Below are positions 9,965 to 19,432 of a stretch of DNA of 64,000 nt, in pieces; position 1 is the stretch's first letter, and each line of letters opens with the position of its first letter. The DNA lies in NCBI GenBank assembly GCA_026391525.1, contig JAPLEF010000105.1:1-64000 (forward strand), written 5' to 3'. Below the pieces are notes generated by a model that was not told the origin of the DNA, did not search any database, and saw nothing but the letters and a program-made list of their open reading frames with translations. Both the position numbers and the translations under genes were made by a program. This stretch comes from Sphingobacteriales bacterium. GTDB lineage: Bacteria; Bacteroidota; Bacteroidia; Chitinophagales; Chitinophagaceae.

Positions 9965-11314
9965 CTATCTTAATACCATTTGCCTGTCGGCATCGAGGCG
10001 GATGAGGATGAAAATCAGTATGGTGAAAGTGAGCAATGAAGAACCTCCGTAGCTCATTAACGGGAGGGTTATACCGATTACTGGTGCCAGACCGATGGTC
10101 ATACAAATATTGATAGCCACATGGAAGAACAGGATTGCTGCTACCGAATAAGCATAAACGCGGGAAAAAGTGCTTCTTTGCCTTTCGGCGATATATACGA
10201 TTCGCAAGAGCATCCCGAGATAGAGCAGCATGAGAAGGGTGCATCCTACAAACCCGAAATTTTCGCCGAGGGAGGTGAAGATGAAATCGGTATGCTGTTC
10301 GGGAACGAAATCACCCTGTGTTTGTGTGCCTTTCAAAAAGCCTTTACCGAACATACCCCCTGAACCAATGGCAATTTTCGATTGTTTAACGTTATAGTCT
10401 TCTTTATCCGCTTTTGCTTTTTTGGCATTGGGTTCCAGTATCGGCAGATCCGTTGCAGACTGATCTACAAATGGATTATCTCTGCCAACCATACTGAAGA
10501 TGCGGTCGGCCTGATATTTTTGAAAAACATGTTTAAACAGGAAGGGCACTGCAAATCCAACAAATGTGACACAAATGAGCCAGATAGAAAGTATAGCCAG
10601 CAAAAGCTTCTTATCTCTTTTGATCTTTCGTCTTAAAAAATAAATACTGATAATGGCAATAATACTTAATGCGATGATGAGGGTAATCGGGGGAAATAAC
10701 AGGGTAATCACCAGCAGTACCCCTAAAGAAGCTCCTACAACCAGATATACAGGTGGAAATCCTTCCCGGTACATGGGCAGTAAAAACGAAAAATAAACCA
10801 ATGCCAGTCCGGTTTCATTTTGCAGAATGGAAAACACCACAGGAAGAAAGCAGATGCCTGAAGCAATCAATTGTGCCCTGCCCTTACTGAAATCGGTATC
10901 CGGCCGGGAAAGGTATTTTGCAAGAGCCAAAGCAGTAAAGATTTTACAGGTTTCTACAGGCTGTAGATTCATAAAACCCAGTGGTATCCAACTTCTGGAC
11001 CCATTCACCGTTTTACCGATTACAAAAGTAGCGAGCATCAGCAATACGCCAAATACATACAATAAGTTTGGTGTTGCAGTAAAAAACTTACTGTCGGTCA
11101 ACAAAATAAATACGGCAACCACTGCACATATGATAAGGTAGAAAAACTGTTTGCTGTAATTTTTCTTGAATGCAAAAAGGCTATCCATAAAATTATCGTT
11201 AGGCCGGTATTCTACCGAAATGATACAGATCAATCCAATGATTGAAATGAGTGCATAGAGCCAGATCATCACCCAATCTTTTCCTTTTAATATTTCCGGC
11301 TTCTTTTGATACAT
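9965..11314 (-). CDS. rodA: Rod shape-determining protein RodA (SEDS family)
   Basis: SEDS membrane topology; GSGGMFGKGFLKGTQTQGDFVPEQHTDFIFTSLGENFGF; adjacent to PBP2. Confidence 0.92.
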   Translation of the reverse strand: MYQKKPEILKGKDWVMIWLYALISIIGLICIISVEYRPNDNFMDSLFAFKKNYSKQFFYLIICAVVAVFILLTDSKFFTATPNLLYVFGVLLMLATFVIGKTVNGSRSWIPLGFMNLQPVETCKIFTALALAKYLSRPDTDFSKGRAQLIASGICFLPVVFSILQNETGLALVYFSFLLPMYREGFPPVYLVVGASLGVLLVITLLFPPITLIIALSIIAIISIYFLRRKIKRDKKLLLAILSIWLICVTFVGFAVPFLFKHVFQKYQADRIFSMVGRDNPFVDQSATDLPILEPNAKKAKADKEDYNVKQSKIAIGSGGMFGKGFLKGTQTQGDFVPEQHTDFIFTSLGENFGFVGCTLLMLLYLGMLLRIVYIAERQRSTFSRVYAYSVAAILFFHVAINICMTIGLAPVIGITLPLMSYGGSSLLTFTILIFILIRLDADRQMVLR

Positions 11315-11340
11315 TTAACTATCTGGCTTTGTGCTTTTAT

Positions 11341-13461
11341 TTATTTTCTTAACGAATCCTTTGGTGTTGTAATTTCATTTTCCTTTGGAAGAATAGCTTC
11401 GGGTCTTTGCAGGGTATCTTTAACAGGAACCGCAGGATTGGCAGGCTGTTTTTTATAGGCTTCTATTTCATCCTTATCAACAGTTTCATCATCGAGGCCT
11501 ACGGTATCCTTGATGATCTTGATATATCCCTTGGCAAGCAGGTAGGCTGAATCTTTCGAATGTCGCATCGAATCTTGTTTGCGCAATTCAGCAAAAATAC
11601 GCGGTGGCATGAGATTGAGGTTCGACAATTGTTCAAGCCTCGCCTGCCTGGCTTTACCTGTGATGGAATCATTCAGATATTTTTCTATCATCAGCCCTAC
11701 TATCGGTGCTGCGTAAGTGCCACCGAACCTACCGCTGTTTTCTACCACACACATGATGGCGATGCGTGGATTATCCCTTGGAGCGAAGCCGCAGAAAAAA
11801 GAGTGGTTTTGCTGTTTTACTCCTTTATAATAATTTTCAACGGTACCGGTTTTGCCGCATATTGCAATACCGGGCACTTTTGCACCAGCGCCGGTTCCAC
11901 GGTCAACCACGCCCTGCATTCCATCATGAACGGCTTCAAAAATGCTGTCGGGTATATTTACCGGATTGATTTTTTTCCTGTATTTGCTGGTGATATCAAA
12001 CTTATCGCCGTCTTCAATGGAATCCACCACATGGGGAAGGTAATACCAGCCTTTGTTAGCGATATAAGCCATTTCATTGGCAACCTGTAAAGGCGTTACA
12101 TCCACTTCACCCTGGCCGATACTTACCGAACGGAATGTACAATAATTCCAATGCCCCTTCCCATATACTTTATTGTAGTAAACAGGTGTTGGAATATTGC
12201 CTGATTTTTCTGAAGGAACATCAACGCCGAGTTTTCGTCCCAGGCCAAATGCATACATATAATTATCCCAATGCCGTAAGGCGCTATCCACGTCTGGAAA
12301 TTTTGGTTGACCAATTACCCTTTGCATGACATTGGCAAAATAAGTATTGTCGGAAATCGTAATAGCATTCCGCAAATCAAAAGTTCCTACATCCAGGCAA
12401 CGCATGGGTTTTGCACCACCACATCCATAAAAAGCGCCGGAACACGAAAAACGGGTATCCGTAGTGATAACGCCTTCATGCAAACCAATTAATGCTTGTA
12501 GGGTTTTGAAAGTGGAGCCCGGAGAGTAAGTTGCACTAACAGTTCGATTGAGTAATGGTAGCGCCGGGTTTAAAAACAACTCGGAAAAATGCTTTCTTCT
12601 TTCACTACCTGTTAGGTATTTAGGTTGATAAGTTGGGGCACTTACCATAGCGAGAATACCTCCGGTGCGGGGATCGATAGCAACAATAGCACCCAGCTTA
12701 TTTTGCATGAGCTTTTCACCCAGTTGCTGCAATTCAACATCCAATGAAGTATATAAATTCTGTCCGGCAATTGCAGTAGTATCGTATTTGCCGTTTTCCA
12801 GTCTTTCGGTAAGCCGGTTTTTGTTATCCCTTTTCCAGTATTCGATTCCTCGCTCTCCCATCAAAACTCTTTCGTAACTCCGCTCTAGCCCGGTCATCCC
12901 TGCATAATCACCGGCAACATATCCTTCACCCGGGTGTTTCTTCAAAAAATTAGTATCCACTTCTGCAGTATAGCCCAATACATTTGCCGCAGCATCGTAT
13001 GGATAGCTTCTAACTGAACGTTCCTGAAGATAAAATGCCGGTGCGAATTTGAACATGGATTCATTCAGCATGGCCAATTTCGATTCACTCAGTAAAGGCT
13101 CAAAAACAGATGGGCGGGAACGGGAATTTTTGATGATCAGTTCCACTATTCGTTTTTTGAATTGTGCGGTATCCATTTCAAGGATTCTGCAAAGTGTAGC
13201 GGTGTCGATTCCCCGAAGTTTATTGGGAATCACCATCAGATCGGAAATGTTGGTGTTTTGAAGGATCGCATTTCGATGTCGGTCGAAAATGATACCACGG
13301 TCGGGATATACCACTTTACGGAAAGTGCCCTGGTCATCGGCCAGCACTTTGTATCTTGAAGTGATCACCTGCAAGGTAAACAAGCGCGCGATGATGATCA
13401 CGAACAAAGACACAAAGACCAGGATGATCACATTTTTCCTCGACTGATTGAATACCGACAC
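11341..13461 (-). CDS. mrdA: Penicillin-binding protein 2
   Basis: Transpeptidase SxxK (SPGSTFKTL), SDN (ISDNTYF) and KTG (CGKTGT) motifs; mre/rod operon context. Confidence 0.93.
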   Translation of the reverse strand: MSVFNQSRKNVIILVFVSLFVIIIARLFTLQVITSRYKVLADDQGTFRKVVYPDRGIIFDRHRNAILQNTNISDLMVIPNKLRGIDTATLCRILEMDTAQFKKRIVELIIKNSRSRPSVFEPLLSESKLAMLNESMFKFAPAFYLQERSVRSYPYDAAANVLGYTAEVDTNFLKKHPGEGYVAGDYAGMTGLERSYERVLMGERGIEYWKRDNKNRLTERLENGKYDTTAIAGQNLYTSLDVELQQLGEKLMQNKLGAIVAIDPRTGGILAMVSAPTYQPKYLTGSERRKHFSELFLNPALPLLNRTVSATYSPGSTFKTLQALIGLHEGVITTDTRFSCSGAFYGCGGAKPMRCLDVGTFDLRNAITISDNTYFANVMQRVIGQPKFPDVDSALRHWDNYMYAFGLGRKLGVDVPSEKSGNIPTPVYYNKVYGKGHWNYCTFRSVSIGQGEVDVTPLQVANEMAYIANKGWYYLPHVVDSIEDGDKFDITSKYRKKINPVNIPDSIFEAVHDGMQGVVDRGTGAGAKVPGIAICGKTGTVENYYKGVKQQNHSFFCGFAPRDNPRIAIMCVVENSGRFGGTYAAPIVGLMIEKYLNDSITGKARQARLEQLSNLNLMPPRIFAELRKQDSMRHSKDSAYLLAKGYIKIIKDTVGLDDETVDKDEIEAYKKQPANPAVPVKDTLQRPEAILPKENEITTPKDSLRK

Positions 13462-13523
13462 AAAAAAGAAATTTAATATTTAACAAAGAGCATAACGGTT
13501 AGCCCTGTTCGAATTTTTTAGCC

Positions 13524-14057
13524 TCATGCCGTATTGGTCCTGAATGGTTGCTTCCTCGAAAATAACAGTTCAGTAGACAAAACCAGCATCAATGCAACGG
13601 CTGTTGATAAAATCGTTTTCACAAAAAAGTACCAGAAATTACCAAACTGCCATGCTTCGAGGAAAAAAAGCCAGCTATTGTGTAATAAAATAAGCACTCC
13701 GGAATAAATGAGGTAAGGCAGGATACCGCCAAGGCTCTTGAAAGATGGCTCTTCATAATTGGTTTCTGCGCCTTCCTGAGGTATGAGCAGGTTGATCAGG
13801 AAGGGACGTACATAAGCAATCAACACGCAGGCTGCCGAATGAAAACCGGGATGATGTCGGAAATTATCAAGGGTAAATCCTAATAAAAATCCGAGAAGCA
13901 TTAACCATCCCCTTTTCATTTTGAATGGGAGCCAAAGTATGAACATGAAATAAATATAAGGCGTAACCATCTGGTGCAGCCTTATCTTATCAAGTATATA
14001 TACCTGAAAAAGGATGAATAAGATGAAACGCAAGATATTTTTTACCAGGCTACTCAT
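13524..14057 (-). CDS. mreD: Rod shape-determining protein MreD
   Basis: Small multi-TM protein between mreC and mrdA. Confidence 0.8.
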   Translation of the reverse strand: MSSLVKNILRFILFILFQVYILDKIRLHQMVTPYIYFMFILWLPFKMKRGWLMLLGFLLGFTLDNFRHHPGFHSAACVLIAYVRPFLINLLIPQEGAETNYEEPSFKSLGGILPYLIYSGVLILLHNSWLFFLEAWQFGNFWYFFVKTILSTAVALMLVLSTELLFSRKQPFRTNTA

Positions 14058-14064
14058 GAAAAAA

Positions 14065-14919
14065 TCAGGGTTGTTTGTTTATTTTTTCCAAAATCTTGTT
14101 TACAGCATCCTGCTCTGCATTTTGGATGACATAGGCATAAGGCAGGTTGTGAAAATTTGCAGCGGTAAAAAACTTTACTTTGTAATAATTGGAACTGGCT
14201 TCTTTGTAAATCCCTTCCACCCTGCCGAGCATAATCCCTTTCGGGAATGTGGTACTGAATCCGCTGGTGATCACGGAATCGCCCACACTGATTTTTGCGC
14301 TTTTTGGAATGTTGGTAAGGCTAACCAGATTGGGTTCTTTTCCATCCCAGGAAAGGGTGCCCGTTTCTTCTCCTTTTTTCAATTTACCGCTTATGTGACT
14401 GTCTTTATGCAATAAGCTCATTACAACGGAATAGTCATCAGTAGTTTCTGTGATGATACCAACTACCGCATTGTTTGGATCAACAACACCCATACCTTCC
14501 TTGATTCCGGCTTTTTTTCCCCGGTCGAGTACAATGAAATTGTTTGGTGCAGCAACTGAGTTAGCTACCACCCTTGCACCCACATAAGTGTATCTCCTGT
14601 ATTGAAGAATGGAATCTATCCTGATAGAATCTACATAACTACGGGTAGTGGTATCCGGTAGTGCAAAATTGCCCTTCAATTTGTTGTAAAGTAGCTCATT
14701 GGCTTTGAGCAGAGAATCGTTTGTACGTTTGAGATAGAAATAATGCTGAACACTGCTGTAACGGCTATTGATTTGACCCGTTACATTGTTGGCTACCCGG
14801 CTAAAGGCAGCATAATGATGGTTGCTATAACTTATGATCAGAAAAATACTTATTCCCTGTAAGGTCAGGAAAAGTAAAAAGTTGAAATACCGCCTTATGA
14901 AAAGAAAAATATTACGCAA
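14065..14919 (-). CDS. mreC: Rod shape-determining protein MreC
   Basis: N-terminal TM plus beta domain (GARVVANSVAAPNNFIVLDRGKKAGIKEGMGVVDPNNAVVGII); follows mreB. Confidence 0.9.
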   Translation of the reverse strand: MRNIFLFIRRYFNFLLFLTLQGISIFLIISYSNHHYAAFSRVANNVTGQINSRYSSVQHYFYLKRTNDSLLKANELLYNKLKGNFALPDTTTRSYVDSIRIDSILQYRRYTYVGARVVANSVAAPNNFIVLDRGKKAGIKEGMGVVDPNNAVVGIITETTDDYSVVMSLLHKDSHISGKLKKGEETGTLSWDGKEPNLVSLTNIPKSAKISVGDSVITSGFSTTFPKGIMLGRVEGIYKEASSNYYKVKFFTAANFHNLPYAYVIQNAEQDAVNKILEKINKQP

Positions 14920-14978
14920 TGCCAGAGGTATTAATAATGTTCCGATTGCCCATGGAGCCCTAGTTTACGTTAGGATGA

Positions 14979-16004
14979 TCAACGCATCACAAAAGGAAAC
15001 CTGTCGTAATTCTTAAGCGCGATGCCAGTTCCCCGAACCACACTCTTCAGCGGATCGTCTGCCACATGCACCGGTAGTTTGATCTTGTTGGTAAGCCGTT
15101 TATCCAGTCCCCGTAATAACGACCCACCACCAGTGATATAAAGCCCTCTTCTGTAAATATCCGCTGCCAGTTCGGGAGGAGTGGTTTCAAGGGCTTTGAG
15201 GATGGCTTCTTCTATTTTGAAAATGCTTTTATCAAGAGCTTCAGCTACTTCCTGATAGCTTACCATTACTTGTTTGGGAATACCTGTAACCAGATCTCGT
15301 CCATTTACGGGAATATCATCCGGGGGATTCTCCAGATCTTTCATGGCAGCACCTACCTGAATTTTGATTTGTTCTGCTGTACGCTCCCCGATCAATAAAC
15401 TATGATATCTGCGAAGGGCTTCCATGATATCTGCAGTAAACTCGTCACCTGCAATCCGTATGCTTTGGTCGCAAACGATTCCTGCCAAGGCTATGACGGT
15501 TATGCCCGTTGTTCCACCTCCGATATCGATGATCATATTACCCACAGGTTCTTCAACATCGATTCCAATACCAAGGGCTGCAGCCATAGGTTCATGGATA
15601 AGATAAACTTCTTTGGCTCCGGCTTGTTCCGCACTATCCCTTACGGCTCTTTTTTCTACCTCTGTGATACTGCTTGGGATGCAGATCATCATCCTCCAAC
15701 TTGGTGCAAAGAGTGGTTTTTTAGGGTATACCAATTTGATGAGTTCACGGATCATGAGTTCCGCTGCATTGAAATCGGCTATTACACCATCTCTTAGTGG
15801 ACGGACAGTTCTGATACTTTCATGTGTTTTCTCGTGCATCATCAGGGCTTTTTTGCCCACTGCAAGGAGATTTTTCGGGTTGTTTCTATCGAGAGCAACT
15901 ATAGAGGGTTCGTTTACAACCACTTCATCGTTATGTATAATCAGCGTGTTTGCAGTTCCTAAGTCTATTGCAATTTCTTGTGTGAAAAAATTAAAAATGC
16001 CCAT
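14979..16004 (-). CDS. mreB: Rod shape-determining protein MreB
   Basis: Actin-like IDLGTANTLI, IDIGGGTTGITVIALAG and ITGGGSLLRGLDKRL. Confidence 0.96.
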   Translation of the reverse strand: MGIFNFFTQEIAIDLGTANTLIIHNDEVVVNEPSIVALDRNNPKNLLAVGKKALMMHEKTHESIRTVRPLRDGVIADFNAAELMIRELIKLVYPKKPLFAPSWRMMICIPSSITEVEKRAVRDSAEQAGAKEVYLIHEPMAAALGIGIDVEEPVGNMIIDIGGGTTGITVIALAGIVCDQSIRIAGDEFTADIMEALRRYHSLLIGERTAEQIKIQVGAAMKDLENPPDDIPVNGRDLVTGIPKQVMVSYQEVAEALDKSIFKIEEAILKALETTPPELAADIYRRGLYITGGGSLLRGLDKRLTNKIKLPVHVADDPLKSVVRGTGIALKNYDRFPFVMR

Positions 16005-16204
16005 ATATGTTTAGTGAGGATAGTAAGTAATGAAAACAATTAAGCGAAGTTGACGTAAAATATCGGATTTAACAACGCAATCTACTTTATTTTCAAACTA
16101 TTTTAGCATAGCTGCATGCCCATCAGGCAGTGGTTTAAATGGGCATTAAAAAATCCTTACGCTAAAGAAATTAGCAAAGCGGAAACGAATGGGCTGTTGG
16201 GGCA

Positions 16205-17485
16205 TTATTTGAACTCGTACCCGATGTCCGCACGGTAATTGATGCCCTCAAATGAAAGTTGCTCCATCATATACAGGGATAATTCAGAAGCCTCCCGGAT
16301 ATTCTCCGCAAAGGCGGTAACAGCAAGAACTCTTCCTCCATTGGTTAACACCTCATTGCCTTCCTGTATGGTACCTGCATGAAAAACGATAGTGTTTGGG
16401 AGTGCTGTTGTGTTTAAACCGCTGATCAACTTCCCTTTTTCGTAATCGCCGGGGTAACCGCCACTCACAGCGATTGTGGTTACGGCAGGCAGAGGATTAA
16501 CATCAATAACAATACTGTTGAGCTGTTTTTCCCCGGCTGCTGAAAGCAGGGTAACTAGGTCGTTGTTCAATCTTGGGATGACTACTTCAGTTTCAGGGTC
16601 GCCAAGCCTGCAATTGTATTCAATCACAAAGGGTTCGCCATTATTCACCATAAGTCCGAAAAAGATAAAACCCTTATAATCCATCTTATCTTTTTTGATA
16701 CCCATGATCGTTGGCGCTATTATTTTTTCGTTTATACGTTCACGTAAGGATTCGTCAAAAAAGGGAACAGGGCTTACAGCTCCCATTCCGCCTGTATTCA
16801 ATCCCTTGTCGCCAACTCCAACCCTTTTGTAATCTTTGGCTTCAGGTAAAATAACAAACTGCTCTCCATCTGTAAGCGCAAACACACTTACTTCAATACC
16901 CTGGAGAAAAGCTTCCACTACTACTTTTCTACCTGCATCGCCGAATTTAGACTGAACCAGCATCAGTTCAAACTCTGCAAGTGCTTCGAGGTGGCTATTA
17001 CAAATAAGTACCCCTTTTCCGGCTGCAAGTCCATCGGCTTTTAATACTATTGGTAACGAATGTTCGCGGATATAAGCAATGCCTTCCTCATAATTATCAC
17101 GCGTGAATTCAGCATAAGCTGCTGTAGGGATGCCATGGGCTTTCATGAATGCTTTTGCAAAAGATTTGCTGCCTTCCAGCCTTGCAGCTGCAGCACATGG
17201 GCCGATGAGATTGATATGCTTTAGGTTTTCTTCTGAAGAAAAGTAATCTGCGATTCCTTTAACCAGAGGTTCTTCCGGGCCGACAATGATCAATTTTACC
17301 TGGTTGGCTAAAGCTGATGCTGCCAATGCTTTGAAGTCGGTAATAGCAATTGGCAAATTAGTTCCAAAAGCTGCAGTACCGGCATTTCCTGGAGCAATGA
17401 ACAAGTGGTCGCAATGATGACTTTGTTGTATTTTCCATGCAAGGGCATGTTCTCTTCCACCTGAACCGATAATAAGGATATTCAT
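16205..17485 (-). CDS. purD: Phosphoribosylamine-glycine ligase
   Basis: MNILIIGSGGREHALAWKI; ATP-grasp VLKADGLAAGKGV; YNCRLGDPETEVV. Confidence 0.96.
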   Translation of the reverse strand: MNILIIGSGGREHALAWKIQQSHHCDHLFIAPGNAGTAAFGTNLPIAITDFKALAASALANQVKLIIVGPEEPLVKGIADYFSSEENLKHINLIGPCAAAARLEGSKSFAKAFMKAHGIPTAAYAEFTRDNYEEGIAYIREHSLPIVLKADGLAAGKGVLICNSHLEALAEFELMLVQSKFGDAGRKVVVEAFLQGIEVSVFALTDGEQFVILPEAKDYKRVGVGDKGLNTGGMGAVSPVPFFDESLRERINEKIIAPTIMGIKKDKMDYKGFIFFGLMVNNGEPFVIEYNCRLGDPETEVVIPRLNNDLVTLLSAAGEKQLNSIVIDVNPLPAVTTIAVSGGYPGDYEKGKLISGLNTTALPNTIVFHAGTIQEGNEVLTNGGRVLAVTAFAENIREASELSLYMMEQLSFEGINYRADIGYEFK

Positions 17486-17684
17486 AATATGTTTTTTGCC
17501 TGCGATAACCGATTGTAAAATTAGGATAGTAAAGGTTTTGCGAGTGATAATATTTTACCATTGGCAAGTGAGTAAATTTCAACTACTAATCTGTATTATT
17601 TAATTACGAACCTTGATAATTCATGCCGAACGGAAGAATTTCACTATTTTGAGCCGATAAACTAATCGCTAAAATCATCAAAAT

Positions 17685-19355
17685 ATGAATGAACCCATTA
17701 AAGCCGGTAAACATCCAAAAGCTTTGTATGTGCTTTTTTTCACAGAAATGTGGGAACGATTTGCCTATTACCTCATGGTAGGAATCCTTTTGCTTTATAT
17801 GATAGATACTACAACTGGAGGAAAAGGGCTTTCCCAAAAAGTGGGTGCTGATATTGTAGGAAGCTTTATTGCGCTGGTTTACCTAACTCCTTTTATCGGG
17901 GGCTTGATTGCCGATCGTTATTTAGGATATATAAAATCCATTTTCCTGGGCGGAAGTCTTATGGCCGCAGGTTATCTGTGCCTGGCGATACCCGGGAATA
18001 CAGCCATGTTCATTTCACTTGGTTTGATTATCGTTGGGAACGGTTTTTTCAAACCCAATATTTCTGCCATCCTTGGAAATATTTATAATCGTGAAGATTT
18101 AAAACCGCTGAAAGACAATGCCTACAACATATTCTACATGGGCATCAACATCGGAGCCTTTGTTTGCAATTTCGTAGCTGCCTATCTGCGCAATGCTTAC
18201 GGTTGGGGTTATGCGTTTGCAGCAGCGGGCGTAGGCCTCATCATCGGCATGATCATTCTTGCACTCAACCTGAAGCATGTTAAAATTGGAGACATCAAAA
18301 AACCTGCACAGAAAGAAGACATGTCGATGCTTCAAATTTTTGGCTTCGTGTTTCTGCCGGCATTGATTACAGCTTTGATTGGCTGGTATGTACCGATGAA
18401 GGTATTTGGAACCACCATCATGGGAACACAGGCCAATGATGCATTCATATTTGCATGCCTGCCCATCATCGCCTTCTATATTTCCTTATGGGTGAAAGCC
18501 AAAGGGCAGGATAAAAAAGGAATTGGCGCCTTATTGTTTATTTTTTCGGTGAGTATCATTTTCTGGACCATCTACAACCAAAACTCTACCGGTCTTACCA
18601 TCTGGGCCGAAAAACATACAGACCGCACCGCTTCAGTATCCACTGAAAAAATTGCCGGAAAGATATTTCCCATGCAGGAGGTTACCGATACACCACGACT
18701 GGTTAATAAAGTAAATGAATTTTTTGTTGATGTAAAAGGTGACAGTGGCAAAGTGATCCAAACCATGGGGCCCGACCCGTATTTCAATAATGTGCCAAAA
18801 GACCAATGGCCAAAAGGGTCGTCAGTAAAACTCATCAATACAGAAATTTTTCAATCGATCAATCCTTTATTCATCGTTTTGCTCACCCTGGTATTCGTTC
18901 CTTTATTCGATTGGCTCCGAAAGAGAGGAAAAGAACCCACCACTGCATCTAAATTCGGAATGGCATCTTTCATTGCAGGGCTTTCTGCATTGGTGATGGT
19001 GTTCGCCATCATGTCGGTACCTTCGGTTTACGGCTACAAAACTTCTCCTGCCTGGCTTTGGGGCACTTATTTCGTGTTCACCATCAGTGAGATTTTCCTT
19101 AGCCCGATCGGATTATCACTGGTATCTAAACTTGCTCCTGCAAGGTTGACGGCACTCATGATGGGAGGCTGGTTCTTATCCACTTCTATAGGGGGAAAAG
19201 TGGCAGGGGTGATGACCAGTTTCTGGGATGATTTCACTGATAAAAAAGTATTTTTCCTGATACTTACCATAGCCGCATTTGTAGGCGGCATATTGATTTA
19301 TTCAAGGATCAAATCGCTCAATGCAATCGTAAAAGATAAAACAGGCTCAGCCTAA
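17685..19355 (+). CDS. POT/PTR-family peptide MFS transporter
   Basis: FTEMWERFAYYLMVGILLLYM and NIFYMGINIGAF motifs. Confidence 0.9.
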   Translation: MNEPIKAGKHPKALYVLFFTEMWERFAYYLMVGILLLYMIDTTTGGKGLSQKVGADIVGSFIALVYLTPFIGGLIADRYLGYIKSIFLGGSLMAAGYLCLAIPGNTAMFISLGLIIVGNGFFKPNISAILGNIYNREDLKPLKDNAYNIFYMGINIGAFVCNFVAAYLRNAYGWGYAFAAAGVGLIIGMIILALNLKHVKIGDIKKPAQKEDMSMLQIFGFVFLPALITALIGWYVPMKVFGTTIMGTQANDAFIFACLPIIAFYISLWVKAKGQDKKGIGALLFIFSVSIIFWTIYNQNSTGLTIWAEKHTDRTASVSTEKIAGKIFPMQEVTDTPRLVNKVNEFFVDVKGDSGKVIQTMGPDPYFNNVPKDQWPKGSSVKLINTEIFQSINPLFIVLLTLVFVPLFDWLRKRGKEPTTASKFGMASFIAGLSALVMVFAIMSVPSVYGYKTSPAWLWGTYFVFTISEIFLSPIGLSLVSKLAPARLTALMMGGWFLSTSIGGKVAGVMTSFWDDFTDKKVFFLILTIAAFVGGILIYSRIKSLNAIVKDKTGSA

Positions 19356-19374
19356 GCTGCCAAAATACGGCAAG

Positions 19375-19404
19375 AGGCGATACGATTAGGTATCGCCTTT
19401 TTTA
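19375..19404 (+). terminator. Rho-independent terminator
   Basis: AGGCGATAC-GATTAG-GTATCGCCT followed by a T-tract. Confidence 0.8.
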
Positions 19405-19432
19405 TTTATCTTACTTTTTTAAACTAACTGTC

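Noticed and set aside
11560-12090. 176-aa plus-strand ORF
   Set aside because: Antisense to mrdA transpeptidase motifs; no independent coding signal.
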